This document shows, in pieces, positions 9,643 to 19,439 of a stretch of 64,000 nt of DNA. Positions within the stretch are counted from its first letter, which is position 1. Each line of letters opens with the position of its first letter. Location: contig ML664183.1 of the NCBI GenBank assembly GCA_007570785.1, forward strand, positions 16,623,412 through 16,687,411, given 5' to 3'. The notes below the pieces were generated by a model that searched no databases, had not been told where the DNA came from, and was given only the letters and a program-made list of their open reading frames with translations. Source of the stretch: Antilocapra americana (lineage: Eukaryota > Chordata > Mammalia > Artiodactyla > Antilocapridae). The translations under genes and the position numbers were made by a program.

Positions 9643-9850
9643 GAATGGCATTGAAACATGTTAATTATCATATGTGAAATCAATCGCCAGCCCAGGGTTG
9701 ATGCTGGTGCACCGAGATGACCCAGGGGGAGGGAGTCAGGAGGGAGGAGGGAGGGGGGTTCTGGAGGGGGAGCATATGTAAACCCATGGCGGTTTCATGT
9801 CATTGTATGGCAAAACCAACACAATAAAGTAAAGAAAATTTAAAAAAAAA
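9643..9850 (+). mobile_element. 5'-truncated ruminant L1 3' end with poly(A)
   Basis: About 200-bp copy of a ruminant L1-type 3' UTR: 'GAATGGCATTGAAACATGTT', G-rich polypurine tract, 'GGCGGTTTCATGTCATTGTATGGC', AATAAA and an A tail. It is close to the copy at 30514-30731 but lacks 8 bp within the 'GATGCT...GGTGC' stretch. Flanks 'AAAATAGTGCACT' and 'AAAATAGCACT' look like a target duplication with a 2-bp indel. Confidence 0.75.
9742..9770 (+). other. G-quadruplex-type motif in L1 3' UTR
   Basis: G runs GGG-GGG-GGGGGG-GGGGG with loops of 4, 1 and 7 bases, within a longer polypurine tract beginning at 9725. Confidence 0.6.
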
Positions 9851-10597
9851 AATAGCACTTGAGATTGGGTGCAATCTCAAGGGAAAAACACAAATTCTGA
9901 CAAAAAAACTATAGGTTAAAGAATTCGGCAAAATTGTATCAATAACACTAGTGATCTAAACTTGATTTTAACTTTAACTCATGGTTCTGACACTTTCCAT
10001 CTCAAAAAATCTCCATCCTTGAATAATAACCTCAAATTCTATGTGGTCTTCTTACTCTTTGGAATGTCAGGCCTAGTATGTGATGAATAGTCCAGGCTTT
10101 ACACAGTTCAGCAAGTAAATGTAAACAAACCGTATGCCCAGAAAGACAGCTCTTTCACCAAAAAGAGAAAATAAAGAAATGTTCCTGCTTATGTTATGCT
10201 GGTAAAGAGAGCATGATTCAGCACAGCTTGTTTAGAAAATATAGTGGTGAAACCAAGTCAGAGCTGGAAGACTTTCCATCCCTTTAACAGCCAATTCCAG
10301 AAATAACACCTAGAAAAAAAGTATTAGTAAGATGTTCATTAACCAGAATGGGGGATAAGGTGGCAGAGGGGTGGTTATACACATGAGAAAATGAAGATGG
10401 CCATTAACATGTTGACTGAACCAGGTGAAGGGCTGAGAGGCAAAAACGGGGGGGAATAATCCCCATGCCCACCAATAGAGATACAATGCAGTAAAACAGT
10501 GCCCATTTGATTAATAATTATAAACAATAGTTATGAAACCTGTGTAGAAACCTAGAAAAATATTTTGAATTAAATACTAGAGAATACAAATAATTAT
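9851..10597. other. Unique sequence, no gene seen
   Basis: AT-rich; no recognised repeat or coding frame. Confidence 0.5.
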
Positions 10598-11121
10598 CAT
10601 CTTAGTCCATTTGGGCTGCTATAACAAAGTACTATAGACTGTGTAGCTTTTAGCAACAGAAATTTATTTCGCACAGTAGTCTGAGAAGCCCAAGATCCAG
10701 GTGTCAGCATAGTCCTGTTCTGGTGAGAGCCCTCTTTTCCATTCATTGGTATCACAGGGTGAAGGGCTTAGGAATCTCTCTGGAGCCTTTTTGTTTTTTC
10801 AATTTAATTATTTATTTGGCGACATCAAGTTTTAGTTGCCACAAGGGGATCTTCACTCTTAATTATGGCACCGGGATTTTTTGTTGCCTCGAGTGGGATA
10901 TAGTTTCTCGACCAGGAATCGAACTCAAGACTCCTGCATTGAAAGGCGAATTCTTACCCACTAGACCATCAGGAAAGTCTCCTCTCTGGAGCCTGTTTCA
11001 TGGGGGCTCCACCTTTATGGCTTAAGTACCTCCCAAAGGCCCACCTCCTAATACCATCACATCAGGCATTAGGATTTCAACATATGAATTTTGAGGAGGC
11101 ACAGACATTCAGACCATAGCA
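10598..11121 (-). mobile_element. MLT1-type LTR (ERVL-MaLR), interrupted by a SINE
   Basis: Antisense MaLR LTR. The left part (10598-10787) reads 'TTAGTCCATTTGGGCTGCTA', 'AACAGAAATTTATTTCGCACAG', 'CCAAGATCCAGGTGTCAGCA'. The right part (10982-11121) reads 'CCAAAGGCCCACCTCCTAAT', 'TTAGGATTTCAACATATGAA', and ends 'TTCAGACCATAGCA', the reverse of the MLT1 start. A SINE of about 194 bp splits it. Total LTR sequence is near the family's usual 350-400 bp. No internal region is present. Confidence 0.85.
10788..10981 (-). mobile_element. Artiodactyl tRNA-derived SINE nested in MLT1 LTR
   Basis: Minus-strand SINE: T-rich tail side, 'CGACCAGGAATCGAACTCAAGACTCCTGC' and head side 'CTAGACCATCAGGAAAGTC'. 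Flanked by a perfect 12-bp target duplication CTCTCTGGAGCC (10776-10787 and 10982-10993), which is MLT1 sequence. The SINE is therefore younger than the LTR. Confidence 0.9.
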
Positions 11122-11196
11122 AGTATGTATATTTCAATTGCAATAATTTGAAAAAATGCCATTGCCCTGCCTATAAGACTTCATCACTGGTTCCCT

Positions 11197-11483
11197 ACTG
11201 CCACCAAGTTTTAGCACACGTCGTGTCCAACTCTTTTGCAACTCCATGGACTGTAGCCAGTCAAGCTCCTCTGTCCATGGGATTTCCCCGGCAAGAATAC
11301 TGGAGTAGATAGCCATTCCCTTCTCCAGGGGATCTACCCAATGCAGGGTTTGAGTCCTCATCTCCTGCATTGGCAAGCAGATCCCTCCAGGGGATCTTCC
11401 CAATCCAGGGATCAAACTCACATCTCTTGCATTTCCTGAATTAATAGGCCGATTCTTTACCACTGGGCCACCAGGGAAGCCCC
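11197..11483 (-). mobile_element. Chimeric Bov-tA SINE (two SINE pieces fused)
   Basis: The left part (11197-11383) is a Bov-tA body that stops before its head at 'GGCAAGCAGATC'. It is joined to the body-and-head part of another Bov-tA (11384-11483, 'CTCCAGGGGATCTTCCC' through 'GGGAAGCCCC'). The total is about 285 bp instead of about 215. The right part is a near-exact copy of the SINE at 13330-13545. Confidence 0.85.
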
Positions 11484-11556
11484 ATTATTATCTTGCCTGC
11501 ATGAGTGGTCATTGGTTAGGGACACCAGCTCTGGGATCCAACACATTGGATTACAG
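11384..11556 (+). repeat. Direct duplicate, copy A (173 bp)
   Basis: Identical to 13448-13620 at 170 of 173 positions with no indels. It contains the head half of a Bov-tA plus 73 bp of adjacent MIR-like sequence. The MIR stops abruptly here after 'CATTGGATTACAG', whereas copy B continues into a full MIR. Copy B is therefore probably the source. Confidence 0.9.
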
Positions 11557-11699
11557 CTGAGCCATAGCCTCCTTAAAAATGGCTATTAGGTCCTATTTTG
11601 TTTGGTTGTCCCATTCTCTAAAAGCCCTAGTTCTATCTAGAGACCATTGAAATGGCCCCAACACGTCACTCTTCAGCAATGACCTGAACCATCACTGCT

Positions 11700-11905
11700 T
11701 CAGGACGGTTTCATGACCTCCCTCACTAGAAGACTCCCCTTCTCAGCATTTGCTCACTGCGTTGCAATTGCCTGTGGGCTCTACAGTTGCCCCAAGAGGA
11801 CAGAGAGCTCACTTCTAGAACTGAGGTCTTATCTCCTTTACTCCCAGCTCTATCCTAGCACAGTGCCTGGCATGTAGAGGGGCTCAACTAGATCTACGAA
11901 TCACA
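11700..11905 (+). mobile_element. L2 LINE 3' end
   Basis: 'CACAGTGCCTGGCATGTAGA' followed by 'GGGCTCAACTAGATCTACGAA' matches the L2 terminus. The preceding 'GGACAGAGAGCTCACTTCTAG' and 'CTTATCTCCTTTACTCCCAGC' also fit. Confidence 0.65.
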
Positions 11906-12436
11906 CATCTAAGCACACAATGGGTGTACAAAACAAGCTAACAAGCTGAGGAAATATGTTTTACTCCCTTGTCTCAGCTAACAGACCTTCATAATGACCT
12001 GGAAGACCAAGTTCAAATCTCAAACCCCTCAGAGTTCCTCAGTGAACAAGAGGAGAAGGGGGTCCCTAACCCAAGGCCATACTCCATCTTCTCCAACCCC
12101 TGGCTCTTTCCTACATTGTGAGGGGCCTTGTTCACACTTATACAGACCCCTCGGACCATATGTCCAAGCTGTACCCACAGCCCCTGCCATAACTGCCTCT
12201 TCAAGCCCCTCGGAACTCAGAGTGTGTACCAGCATCATGGCTGACTCTTGGGAAGTCAGGCCCATGGGGCATGGGCTCTGAATGGAACCTAGTTGCCCAG
12301 CCCTGCAGAATCCGTGCCCTAGGTGGAGGGGCTCAGTGGAAGGAGGCCAGCACAGGCAGAGTCCAGGTGAGTGCAGTCCCTTCTGAGTGTCACCAGGATT
12401 TTTTCAGAGAAGATGCCCAGAAAGAAACCCCTGATG
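11906..12436. other. Unique, GC-moderate sequence; no gene called
   Basis: Overlapping frames of 60-95 codons on both strands with no recognisable product. Confidence 0.45.
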
Positions 12437-12560
12437 CAACTTCTCCAGTAGTCCAGCAGTTAAGGCTCCACGCTTCCAATTCAGGAGTGCGGGTTTGATC
12501 CCTGATTGCAGAACTAGGCCAACAACTTGTTTAAAAAAAAAGAAAATAAAGCATGTTTAA
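12437..12560 (+). mobile_element. Artiodactyl tRNA-derived SINE (CHR-2-like)
   Basis: Decayed head 'ACTTCTCCAGTAGTCCAGCAGTTAAGGCTCC', B-box-like 'GCGGGTTTGATCCCTGATTGCAGAACTAGG', then an A-rich tail. Confidence 0.75.
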
Positions 12561-13329
12561 AGCATCTTAAAAAAAAGAAGAAGAAAAAAACACTAAGAAC
12601 ATGAACATACATGTCCCCTCCCTGAAACAGTCCTCCAGACCCACCGAGGATGACCATCCCATAGACTGCTGAGCAGAGGCACCAGGCAGATGCCACATGA
12701 CACACTAAGGCATCGGGAAGGGCACAACAAGGTGACCCAGGGAGACTTCTCAGCCCTCTCCTATACTCATTTGGTAAATTAGAGAAGATCAGTGAAAACT
12801 GGAAGGGACTCACGGCTCACATTATCTCTGGATGGCTTGCTCCATGTAAATAATAAGAATTTTATGGTAGCAAGCAGATTGTACATTATCATTAGTATGA
12901 TTTCAGCCTGCTTTATGGCTCCTCAGCTGGTTGGAAACATATTTTTAGTTCTAATATCAAAATGTGTCAGAATTTGTTTTGCTAAAGCTAACATAATGAT
13001 ACAGGTCAGATCAATTATTATGAAAAATTCAATTAAGAAAGTGCCATATGTGGCACTATAAAAAAAAGACTGCAACAGCACATATGGCTGAAAAGAAGTG
13101 GTGGCATCAACATCACCCTGCCCTTCAGTCCTTGTCACTGTGGCCACATCAGAATGGGAAACCCCCCTCCTCCCTCTCCATGCCAGCCTCATCCTCTCCT
13201 CTGCGTCCCCAAACCTCCTATTCTCTTCCGTCACCCCAAACCAGGTCACCAGGCAACCACTTTAACTCTGCTGTCTGCAGAGGACTTGGTGAACAGGGCT
13301 TTGGTATCTTCCTCTGTGGCTGTGTGTGG
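12561..13329. other. Unique sequence including an AT-rich candidate conserved element (12800-13070)
   Basis: No transposon recognised. The 12800-13070 part is AT-rich but not low-complexity. It carries several homeobox-core motifs (ATTATCATTAG, CAATTATTATG, TTCAATTAAG, ATAATGATA), as many old vertebrate enhancers do. Conservation cannot be tested here. Confidence 0.3.
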
Positions 13330-13545
13330 GGTTGTTTAGTCACCATGCCATGTCCAACTCTTTTGTGACCCATGGACTATGGCCCACCAGGCTCCTCTGT
13401 ACATGGGATTTCATAGGCAAGAATACTGGGGTGGGTTGCCATTTACTCCTCCAGGGGATCTTCCCAATCCAGGGATCAAACTCCCATCTCTTGCATTTCC
13501 TGAATTAATAGGCCGATTCTTTACCACTGGGCCTCCAGGGAAGCC
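13330..13545 (-). mobile_element. Bov-tA SINE (intact parent of the duplicated piece)
   Basis: Full-length minus-strand Bov-tA: 'CATGTCCAACTCTTTTGTGACCCATGG', Bov-A core, 'GGGATCAAACTCCCATCTCTTGC', head side 'CACTGGGCCTCCAGGGAAGCCCC'. It was inserted immediately beside the MIR at 13575. Confidence 0.95.
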
Positions 13546-13620
13546 CCATTATTATCTTGCCTGCATGAGTGGTCATTGGTTAGGGACACCAGCTCTGGGA
13601 TCCAACACATTGGATTTCAG
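13448..13620 (+). repeat. Direct duplicate, copy B (173 bp)
   Basis: Partner of 11384-11556. Three substitutions separate them: A/C at 11436/13500-region ('ACTCACATC' versus 'ACTCCCATC'), A/T in 'GGCCACC' versus 'GGCCTCC', and A/T in 'TTACAG' versus 'TTTCAG'. Both ends of this copy continue into normal SINE and MIR sequence. Confidence 0.9.
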
Positions 13621-13805
13621 TCCCTTTACTACTTCAGGTGACAATGAGGAATTTATTTAATCCTTTTAAGCCTCAGTTCTCTTAACTAAAAGTGGGGATA
13701 ATAGCATCAGCTCCCTCCTATATCTGTTTAGCAAACTAAATGAGATAATGCATGTTAAAGTACTGAGCATGGTGTCTGGCAAACAGTAAATACTCAACCT
13801 GTATT
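13560..13805 (+). mobile_element. MIR SINE
   Basis: 'GTCATTGGTTAGGGACACCAGCTCTGGGATCCAACACATTGGATTTCAGTCC' (MIR head), 'AAGCCTCAGTTCTCTTAACT', 'GTGGGGATAATAGCA', 'AATGAGATAATGCATGTTAA', and 'ATGGTGTCTGGCAAACAGTAAATACTCAA'. Nearly complete. Confidence 0.85.
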
Positions 13806-13834
13806 AGTTATTATGTTTAGTTTTCTGTCATTGA

Positions 13835-14035
13835 CAAGCAGCAGGTGAGGTGGAAAGGTTTACAGTTTAAGTCAGGAAATCTGGACCTGCCACAAGCTCT
13901 AAGACTTTGGGGGTAGTCAGTTCACCTCTCTGGACCTCCATTTCCTCATCAGCAAATGGGAAGTCATCGTACCCATCTGGCAAAGCTGTTTCAGGCTTCA
14001 GTGAAATACTGCACGGGGAAAGTGCTTACAAACTA
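13835..14035 (+). mobile_element. MIR SINE
   Basis: Second MIR in tandem orientation: 'AGTCAGGAAATCTGGACC', 'CACCTCTCTGGACCTCCATTTCCTCATC', 'GCAAATGGGAAGTCATCGTACC', 'TACTGCACGGGGAAAGTGC'. Confidence 0.65.
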
Positions 14036-14303
14036 TTACGTGATATGCAAGCAGAATTTAATGTAATCATCTCCAAGTTAGCCCTGAGCCTCTGGAAACA
14101 CTGGGCAGATGCCATCAAGGCGAGTTTGTTCAGAATATGCCCTGTCCAGGCAGTTGAGTAATACCTAAAAGCATCCTGAGTCTAGCGATGCAAAGCAAAA
14201 ATGAGTCATAGAAATGTGGAAGCCTGAACTCAGAAGGGTAGGGAGATACACAACAGAGCCAGATTCAGAAAGGCATCGTCTGACTTCTTGTACTTAATAG
14301 CTT

Positions 14304-14448
14304 GTGCCTGCCTGCGTGCTGTGGTTTCAGTCGTGTCCGACCCTTTGAGACCCCATGGGCTCTAGCCCACCAGGCTCCTCTGTCCATGCGATTCTCCAGG
14401 CAAGAATACTGGAGTGGGTTGCCATGCCCTCCTCCAGGGAATCTTCGC
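14304..14448 (-). mobile_element. Bov-A SINE (monomer)
   Basis: Bov-A body only, minus strand. A probable 12-bp target duplication with one mismatch (ACTTAATAGCTT at 14292-14303, ACTTAAGAGCTT at 14449-14460) encloses it, so it was inserted in this short form. Confidence 0.85.
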
Positions 14449-14599
14449 ACTTAAGAGCTTAGCATCTTTCAAATAGAGTAAGTATAATGTTTTTTGAAAG
14501 CCCTCAAGTTGATATGCAATCATATGGCTTCCTGTCAAGTCTACAGTCTATCATGATTTTGTCCCTTGAAACCAGAACCCAAGAGATAAACTAGCGTGG

Positions 14600-15290
14600 G
14601 GTTACTGTGACGCACCACAATGGCCGCCGGGCTCGGGCTGGCCAGGCCTGGCCTCAGAGTTTTACTGATAGAGGCAGCCAGCGATCTGACCGCTTGGCTC
14701 AGGCTGTGGAATTTTTCAACCTTCTGGTCCGCAGCTCTTGGCTAACAATTACGCTCTCTGCGGGCCCTTTCTGCCTGGTCGTTCTCCAAGGCAAAGCGAA
14801 CGGATTATTTACACACAACTCTTTCTTCTTGGCCTCTGAGGCCTGGGGTGTGTTATGCATTTTTTTATCCCGAATCTCTGACTTAAGGAAAGCACTGAGG
14901 AGGTACAACACAGAACCATGGAAAAGGGGAAGGAGCTTTGAAGAAAATGAAAGAAAGGAGGGGGCAGCGTCTCCGGCCTGAACCTGCTTTGCCTCTTCAG
15001 GTGAAGGAAGAGGAAGGGTGGCGTCAAGGTTGCACCAGAGCGGTTCTGAGGAGGAAGCAGTTTGGGGAAGCGGTCACTGGCCAAGTTCAAGGCAGCTGCC
15101 AACTCCTGCAGGAGGCAGCCTCATCCGCCTGGGGACGCTCGGCCTCAACAGGCCCCGGGAACGGCGGCATCCTGCTCCTTTGGCTGCGGGCGGTGACACC
15201 TGGAGCCGAGACGCGCAGGCCCAGCCGCTTCACCTAGCTTGGTCCCCACCTCGGTTTCCTCTTAGCGGCGGCTAAAGAAACAAAACCAAC
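14600..15290. promoter_or_regulatory. CpG-rich block, candidate promoter or enhancer
   Basis: The only substantial CpG-rich stretch in the window. By hand I count 18 CpG in 15001-15280, at roughly 60% G+C, close to the usual CpG-island criteria; more lie at 14608-14720. No transposon is recognised in it. An 'ACAATGGCCGCCGGG' motif at about 14617 resembles a YY1-type site, and there is no TATA box. Open frames inside it (14607-14981 +, 14938-15237 +, 14809-15102 -) are what low stop density predicts. This could be the promoter of an unannotated noncoding or neighbouring gene, or just a GC-rich enhancer. Confidence 0.45.
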
Positions 15291-15384
15291 AAGATTAGAT
15301 CAAAACAAACAAGAAAACCCCTCGCCTCACATGTGTAATATCAACATTTTCATTCAATGTGGGGGATGAGGGGGTTATAGCTAA

Positions 15385-15660
15385 GCATGCCCGCCCCCTG
15401 CATCTCCTCCTTCCTTTGGGCTTGCGCGCCTCAGGGTTCTCTCCTCCGGGTCCTCTCCTCCCCACCTATGCCCTGTAAGCTGCCGCCGTCCATTCTCCTT
15501 TCTGGCCTCTGGCCTCCTGCTGCACTCTCTTTTTGCTGTCTCAGACCCCCCTCCCTGGAAACCCCTCGCTTTCTGCTCCCCTTCTGTCTCAGTATCCCAT
15601 CCTCTCTCCTGCTCTTCTAGTCTATCTTTCCTGTCTCCAGCCCATCTCTTTGAAATGCCC
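15385..15660 (+). repeat. Pyrimidine-rich tract
   Basis: Strongly C+T-biased + strand directly after the CpG-rich block, built from CTCC, CCTCTC and TTCC words without a fixed period. Confidence 0.6.
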
Positions 15661-15874
15661 TGATGGGGACTTTCTGATTTCTCTGTTTCTGGCTTCTAGT
15701 GACTTTAATCATAGAGTAATTTTACATGCGGAGCTGTCAAAAGGCCTTGATACTGGTGGAGAAAGAATAAGGGGGAGGACCGTGGTGATTCAAGTTTAAA
15801 TAAGGAAAATAAGGAAAATAAAACAATTTTATTTATTAATAAACTTTTTAAGAATACAGATTTCTTCTCATATT
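15661..15874. other. Unique/A-rich sequence
   Basis: Contains the triplicated GGAAAATAA words near 15800; no gene. Confidence 0.4.
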
Positions 15875-15960
15875 TCTTTGTAGCCTCCCTGGAGCCTAGC
15901 ATTGTGCCTAACACATGAAAAATACTAGGTAAATATTAGTGGAATAAGTTAATAAATGAG
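15875..15960 (+). mobile_element. L2 LINE 3' end
   Basis: 'GGAGCCTAGCATTGTGCCTAACACATG', then 'TACTAGGTAAATATTAGTGGAATAAG', as in the L2 terminus. Confidence 0.65.
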
Positions 15961-16369
15961 TTGAAAGAACAAATACTAAAAATGTGATTTCGTCTGAGCA
16001 CGTACAGCCACAGTGTCAAGTGAGCCAGAGAACTGACAGGCACGTCTTTAGAGACTCTTGGAAGACCTCTAGTCCAAGAAACATATTCACTAATAATTAG
16101 CATAAACATTATTAAAATCTAAATGCTGATGCTAAGGTTTGCCCTCTTCCACCGTCTAACATTGCTCTTGTTTACTAATTTTCTTGGCAAACCCTCTTTT
16201 ATAAATACACATAGAATCCCAATCTGCAAGTTCTGTATATAAAGCCTAGGCTCTGCACTCATCCCATGACAACACCAGGTTACTTTTCCATCCCTTCTGC
16301 ACTCACCTGGTTCATCTGCTTGACTGATCTAACTCACCCTTTCAACAAACTTTTTATAGCTTTTTGTTT
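15961..16369. other. Unique sequence, no gene seen
   Basis: No recognised feature. Confidence 0.5.
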
Positions 16370-16790
16370 TGCCAACCTGTATGCTGTGTGCTTTACACAT
16401 ACCAGCTCAATGAATCCATACCACACTCCGAAGAAGGCACAGCTTCTCTCTCTGCTTTTCTGATGAGGAAACTGAGGCTAAAACTGTTCAAGTAGGTTTA
16501 CTGACCATTCCGGTTTGCCCACCTCCACGGGGGTTCCATGACCAGGGGCTCGCAGTTTTCCTATAGGACAGTCCAGGGCAAGCTGTCACAATTTGCTTGT
16601 GGCTGTGGAGTTTCCCAGGACATGGGACTCTCAATGTCAAAATGGGAAAGTCCCATACAAATTGAATGACCTGGACACCTGACTCAAGTCATGTGCTCGA
16701 GGTCACACAGCTGCTAAACATTAGAGTGGGATTCAAAGTTCTCCTGGTCTGATGTCAAGGCTCCACTTTTACCTACTCTGCTTCATCCAG
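16370..16790 (-). mobile_element. MIR fragment split by a DNA-transposon-like insert
   Basis: Reversed MIR pieces flank an insert: left 'GTGTGCTTTACACATACC' and 'CTGATGAGGAAACTGAGGC' (to 16500), right 'GAGGTCACACAGCTGCTAAAC' and 'GGGATTCAAAGTTCTCCTGGTCTGATG' (from about 16690). Confidence 0.65.
16500..16684. mobile_element. MER53-like nonautonomous DNA transposon (tentative)
   Basis: Lies inside the MIR. Its ends are related in inverted orientation ('CTGACCATTCCGGTTTGCCC' versus 'GGGAAAGTCCCATAC...'), and the middle has 'AGTCCAGGGCAAGC' and 'CCCAGGACATGGGACT', recalling MER53-type palindromic elements. Family assignment is from memory. Confidence 0.45.
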
Positions 16791-18249
16791 CCAATCTTTC
16801 ATTTCTGACTGCTTCTAAGACATCTCATAGTCACCTTATACCCCAAATGTCATCTCACAAAAAATCTCTCTTCCCCTAAAACCATCTGTGCCAATCCCCC
16901 TCTGCTGAAGTTAGCTAAAAGCATCCTGAGTCACTTCCAAATCTCCCCAGTTCTCCCCTCCCTTGCTGTTCCCATCACCACCACCTTCATCATGTCTCCT
17001 GCCCCTGAATTCCTGGAGCCAAAAGGCCTCTCTGCCTCCAAGTATCCACCCTGCACAGAATCCTGGGGTGCATTCTCTAGAATGTAGACCTGAAAGAGTA
17101 TCATGGGACAACCTTGCGTGGGGCATGTTGAACAGCTAAGACAAACAATGAAAGGGCAGAGCCTGCTCCAGCACCACACCTTCTTAACCTTCGGCGAATG
17201 TGCTTTCCAAGGCATCTCACCCTGCCTCTCCTGTGCTTCCCCTGGGCCTCAGAGTAAGCCCAAATTGTGTATCTGGAACATTCCAGCCCTCCTGCTCTCT
17301 CTGCTCAAATATGTTGGTCTGGTCCTCGCAGACCTCTACTCACTTCCACACACTGTGCTCTTGTCCACCCTGCCCTCCCTCCATCACTGAGAAGGTCTTT
17401 ATTGAGCATCTACCATGAGCAAAGCCTCACAATGGGGAACACATCACCAAGAAGACCCAGTTCCCCCCCAAATAAGTGGCTCATCCACCCCAACACGTTC
17501 ACCTCCTCACTACCCATTCTCCTGACTCCTTTTCCTCATCATTTTCCAGAACATACAGTGTTTATACCATGACTTTTGTCATTCAGGCTTTTCAGTCTCA
17601 TTTTCTATCTGCTCCACGTAGGTGGGTCTTGATTTCTTAATAAGATGGACCAGTCTTGGATGTCATAATACTGACAAGCCTTTCTTCATATTCCCCACAA
17701 TACATCTGGCTTTCTACTGGGTATATACTTGAGAATGACTTGTTGAGCTGAATTAAATTGGTCGCAACAGATTTTCTGTCACAGACAATCCTATGCAGCA
17801 GTTCTTTTTTCTCTGATTCTAGTTTACACAGCAGTCATTCTGCCAAAGAAAACCTCGACTGGATACTCTTTGCAGCGCAGTCCAGGAGGGAAAGAGCTGA
17901 CATCCAACTGACCCACTAACACTGCTTTATTCTACCACCACTGGGGAGAAGCCCACCTCCCTGTCATGCTTTCCCACCTCCCACAGACAGTTCAAAGAAC
18001 CTAATCACCTGAATCTTCTGAATCCTCCGTCACCTTCCACCCCCTCAGCAAACACGCATTCCACCTCAAATACTGAACCACAACTTAGATTTTTAAAGTT
18101 CAAGAGTTAAGAAGAAGTAGCAATTGACTCATTTCTCCTTGATTCAAAGAACTGTGTGGGTTCTCCAGAGCAGCCCTGTCACCCTTCATGTGCGCCAGTT
18201 CCCGAAGCTAGGGCAGTCCAAGGGGATTCCTACTTCCCTAACCAAACTG
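16791..18249. other. Unique sequence, no gene seen
   Basis: Several frames of 70-100 codons without recognisable products. A weak repeat-like piece 'TTTATTGAGCATCTACCATGAGC' at 17398-17420 could be a reversed MIR or L2 tail. Confidence 0.45.
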
Positions 18250-18360
18250 AACTGAGTACCATAAATCGCACAGCCTTGATGTGTGACCTTGAGCCAGTAA
18301 GTCATCTCACTGCTCTGGGCACAGGAGTCTGCAACTACAAAGTGAGGGACCGCTTCTCTG
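18250..18360 (+). mobile_element. MIR fragment
   Basis: 'GATGTGTGACCTTGAGCCAGTAAGTCATCTCACTGCTCTGGGC' matches the MIR core. Confidence 0.6.
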
Positions 18361-18651
18361 CAGGTTCTCCAAGGACCCCTGAGCACACACATTTTCTGAC
18401 TCTAATTTCCTTCTCCCTCCTTGGCTGCCTCCCCAGCACAACCTGTTCAGAAAACAACCCCAGCCCCAACAAGTCCTCTGCTACCTGCTCAGCTCTTCCA
18501 CGGCCAGGATAAAAGGTAGAAAGACATTTTCTTTTTATTAAGTTCCAGTCTGAGAAAAGCTCATGAAAACTGCTAGTTACTCCACCAGTCAAAGGGCAAA
18601 CAAGCCCCTGGGGCTCTCAGCTGTCCTGTGGATGCAAGGGTACCCAAGGTT

Positions 18652-18720
18652 GGAGAAAAATGAAAAGACTGAGCAGGAACATGAAAAACGGAGAAAAACG
18701 AAAAGACTGAGCAGGGACAT
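18652..18720 (+). repeat. 38-bp tandem duplication (about 1.8 units)
   Basis: Unit 18652-18689 is followed at once by a second, 31-bp unit (18690-18720) that shares GAGAAAAA(C/T)GAAAAGACTG and AGCAGG(A/G)ACAT, with only two differences. Confidence 0.85.
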
Positions 18721-19439
18721 TTGCTCAGGTCTGGGCTCAAACACAGAAAGCCTGGCTAACAATGACCGACACCCTCCCCACCAGAATCTGAAGGCTCTTC
18801 CTTGAAGAAGCTGAGCAAGCAGAGTCTTGGCTGCTGGCTGGGAAGTAAAAAGCCATCACCAGGAGAAGAGGCAGCTGCTGGCCGCCAAGGGAGCGTGGAT
18901 GTGCACGCCAAGTGCTCTCAACAGTGAGAGAAACTGACCAACAGGGTTTGATCAGATGAGGTATGAGTTTTTCTTGATGGTTCAATGCTTTTACATTGAA
19001 TATTTGGAAAAGTCTAAAAACCATGGCGCCTCAAAGATGGAAGACAACTTTCCCTTATAAATACAACTACTGTTAAAGCTATTAGAGTTTGTGAATATAT
19101 ATTAGGAAAAACTGCACCAAGATAAGGAGAGAGCAGGGTTGGATGGTGAGAAAGAACCAAATTCCTGGTCAAAGTATAATCCCATAGAAAAATGGATGCT
19201 CGCCATGCAAATAGACCCTCCAATAGACTGTGAGTTGGAAAGAAGCAGCGAATGACGAGGGGTCCAGCATAACCTCAGACAACCCCTCTAGGCTCTCTGG
19301 CTTCTACCTTTCCATGTTTTGCAACTTCATTTTCATTCTTTATTTTTTTTCCCCCCACGTGTCTTTATTCAACACCCAATACAAGTCAGGCATTTTTCTC
19401 AAAACAGATGAAACAGACAGGGTCTGCTCAGACTTAAGT
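18721..19439. other. Unique sequence, no gene seen
   Basis: No recognised element. Confidence 0.45.

Noticed and set aside
14607..15275. Overlapping frames across the CpG-rich block
   Set aside because: CpG-rich DNA has few stop codons; frames exist on both strands and none looks like a known protein.
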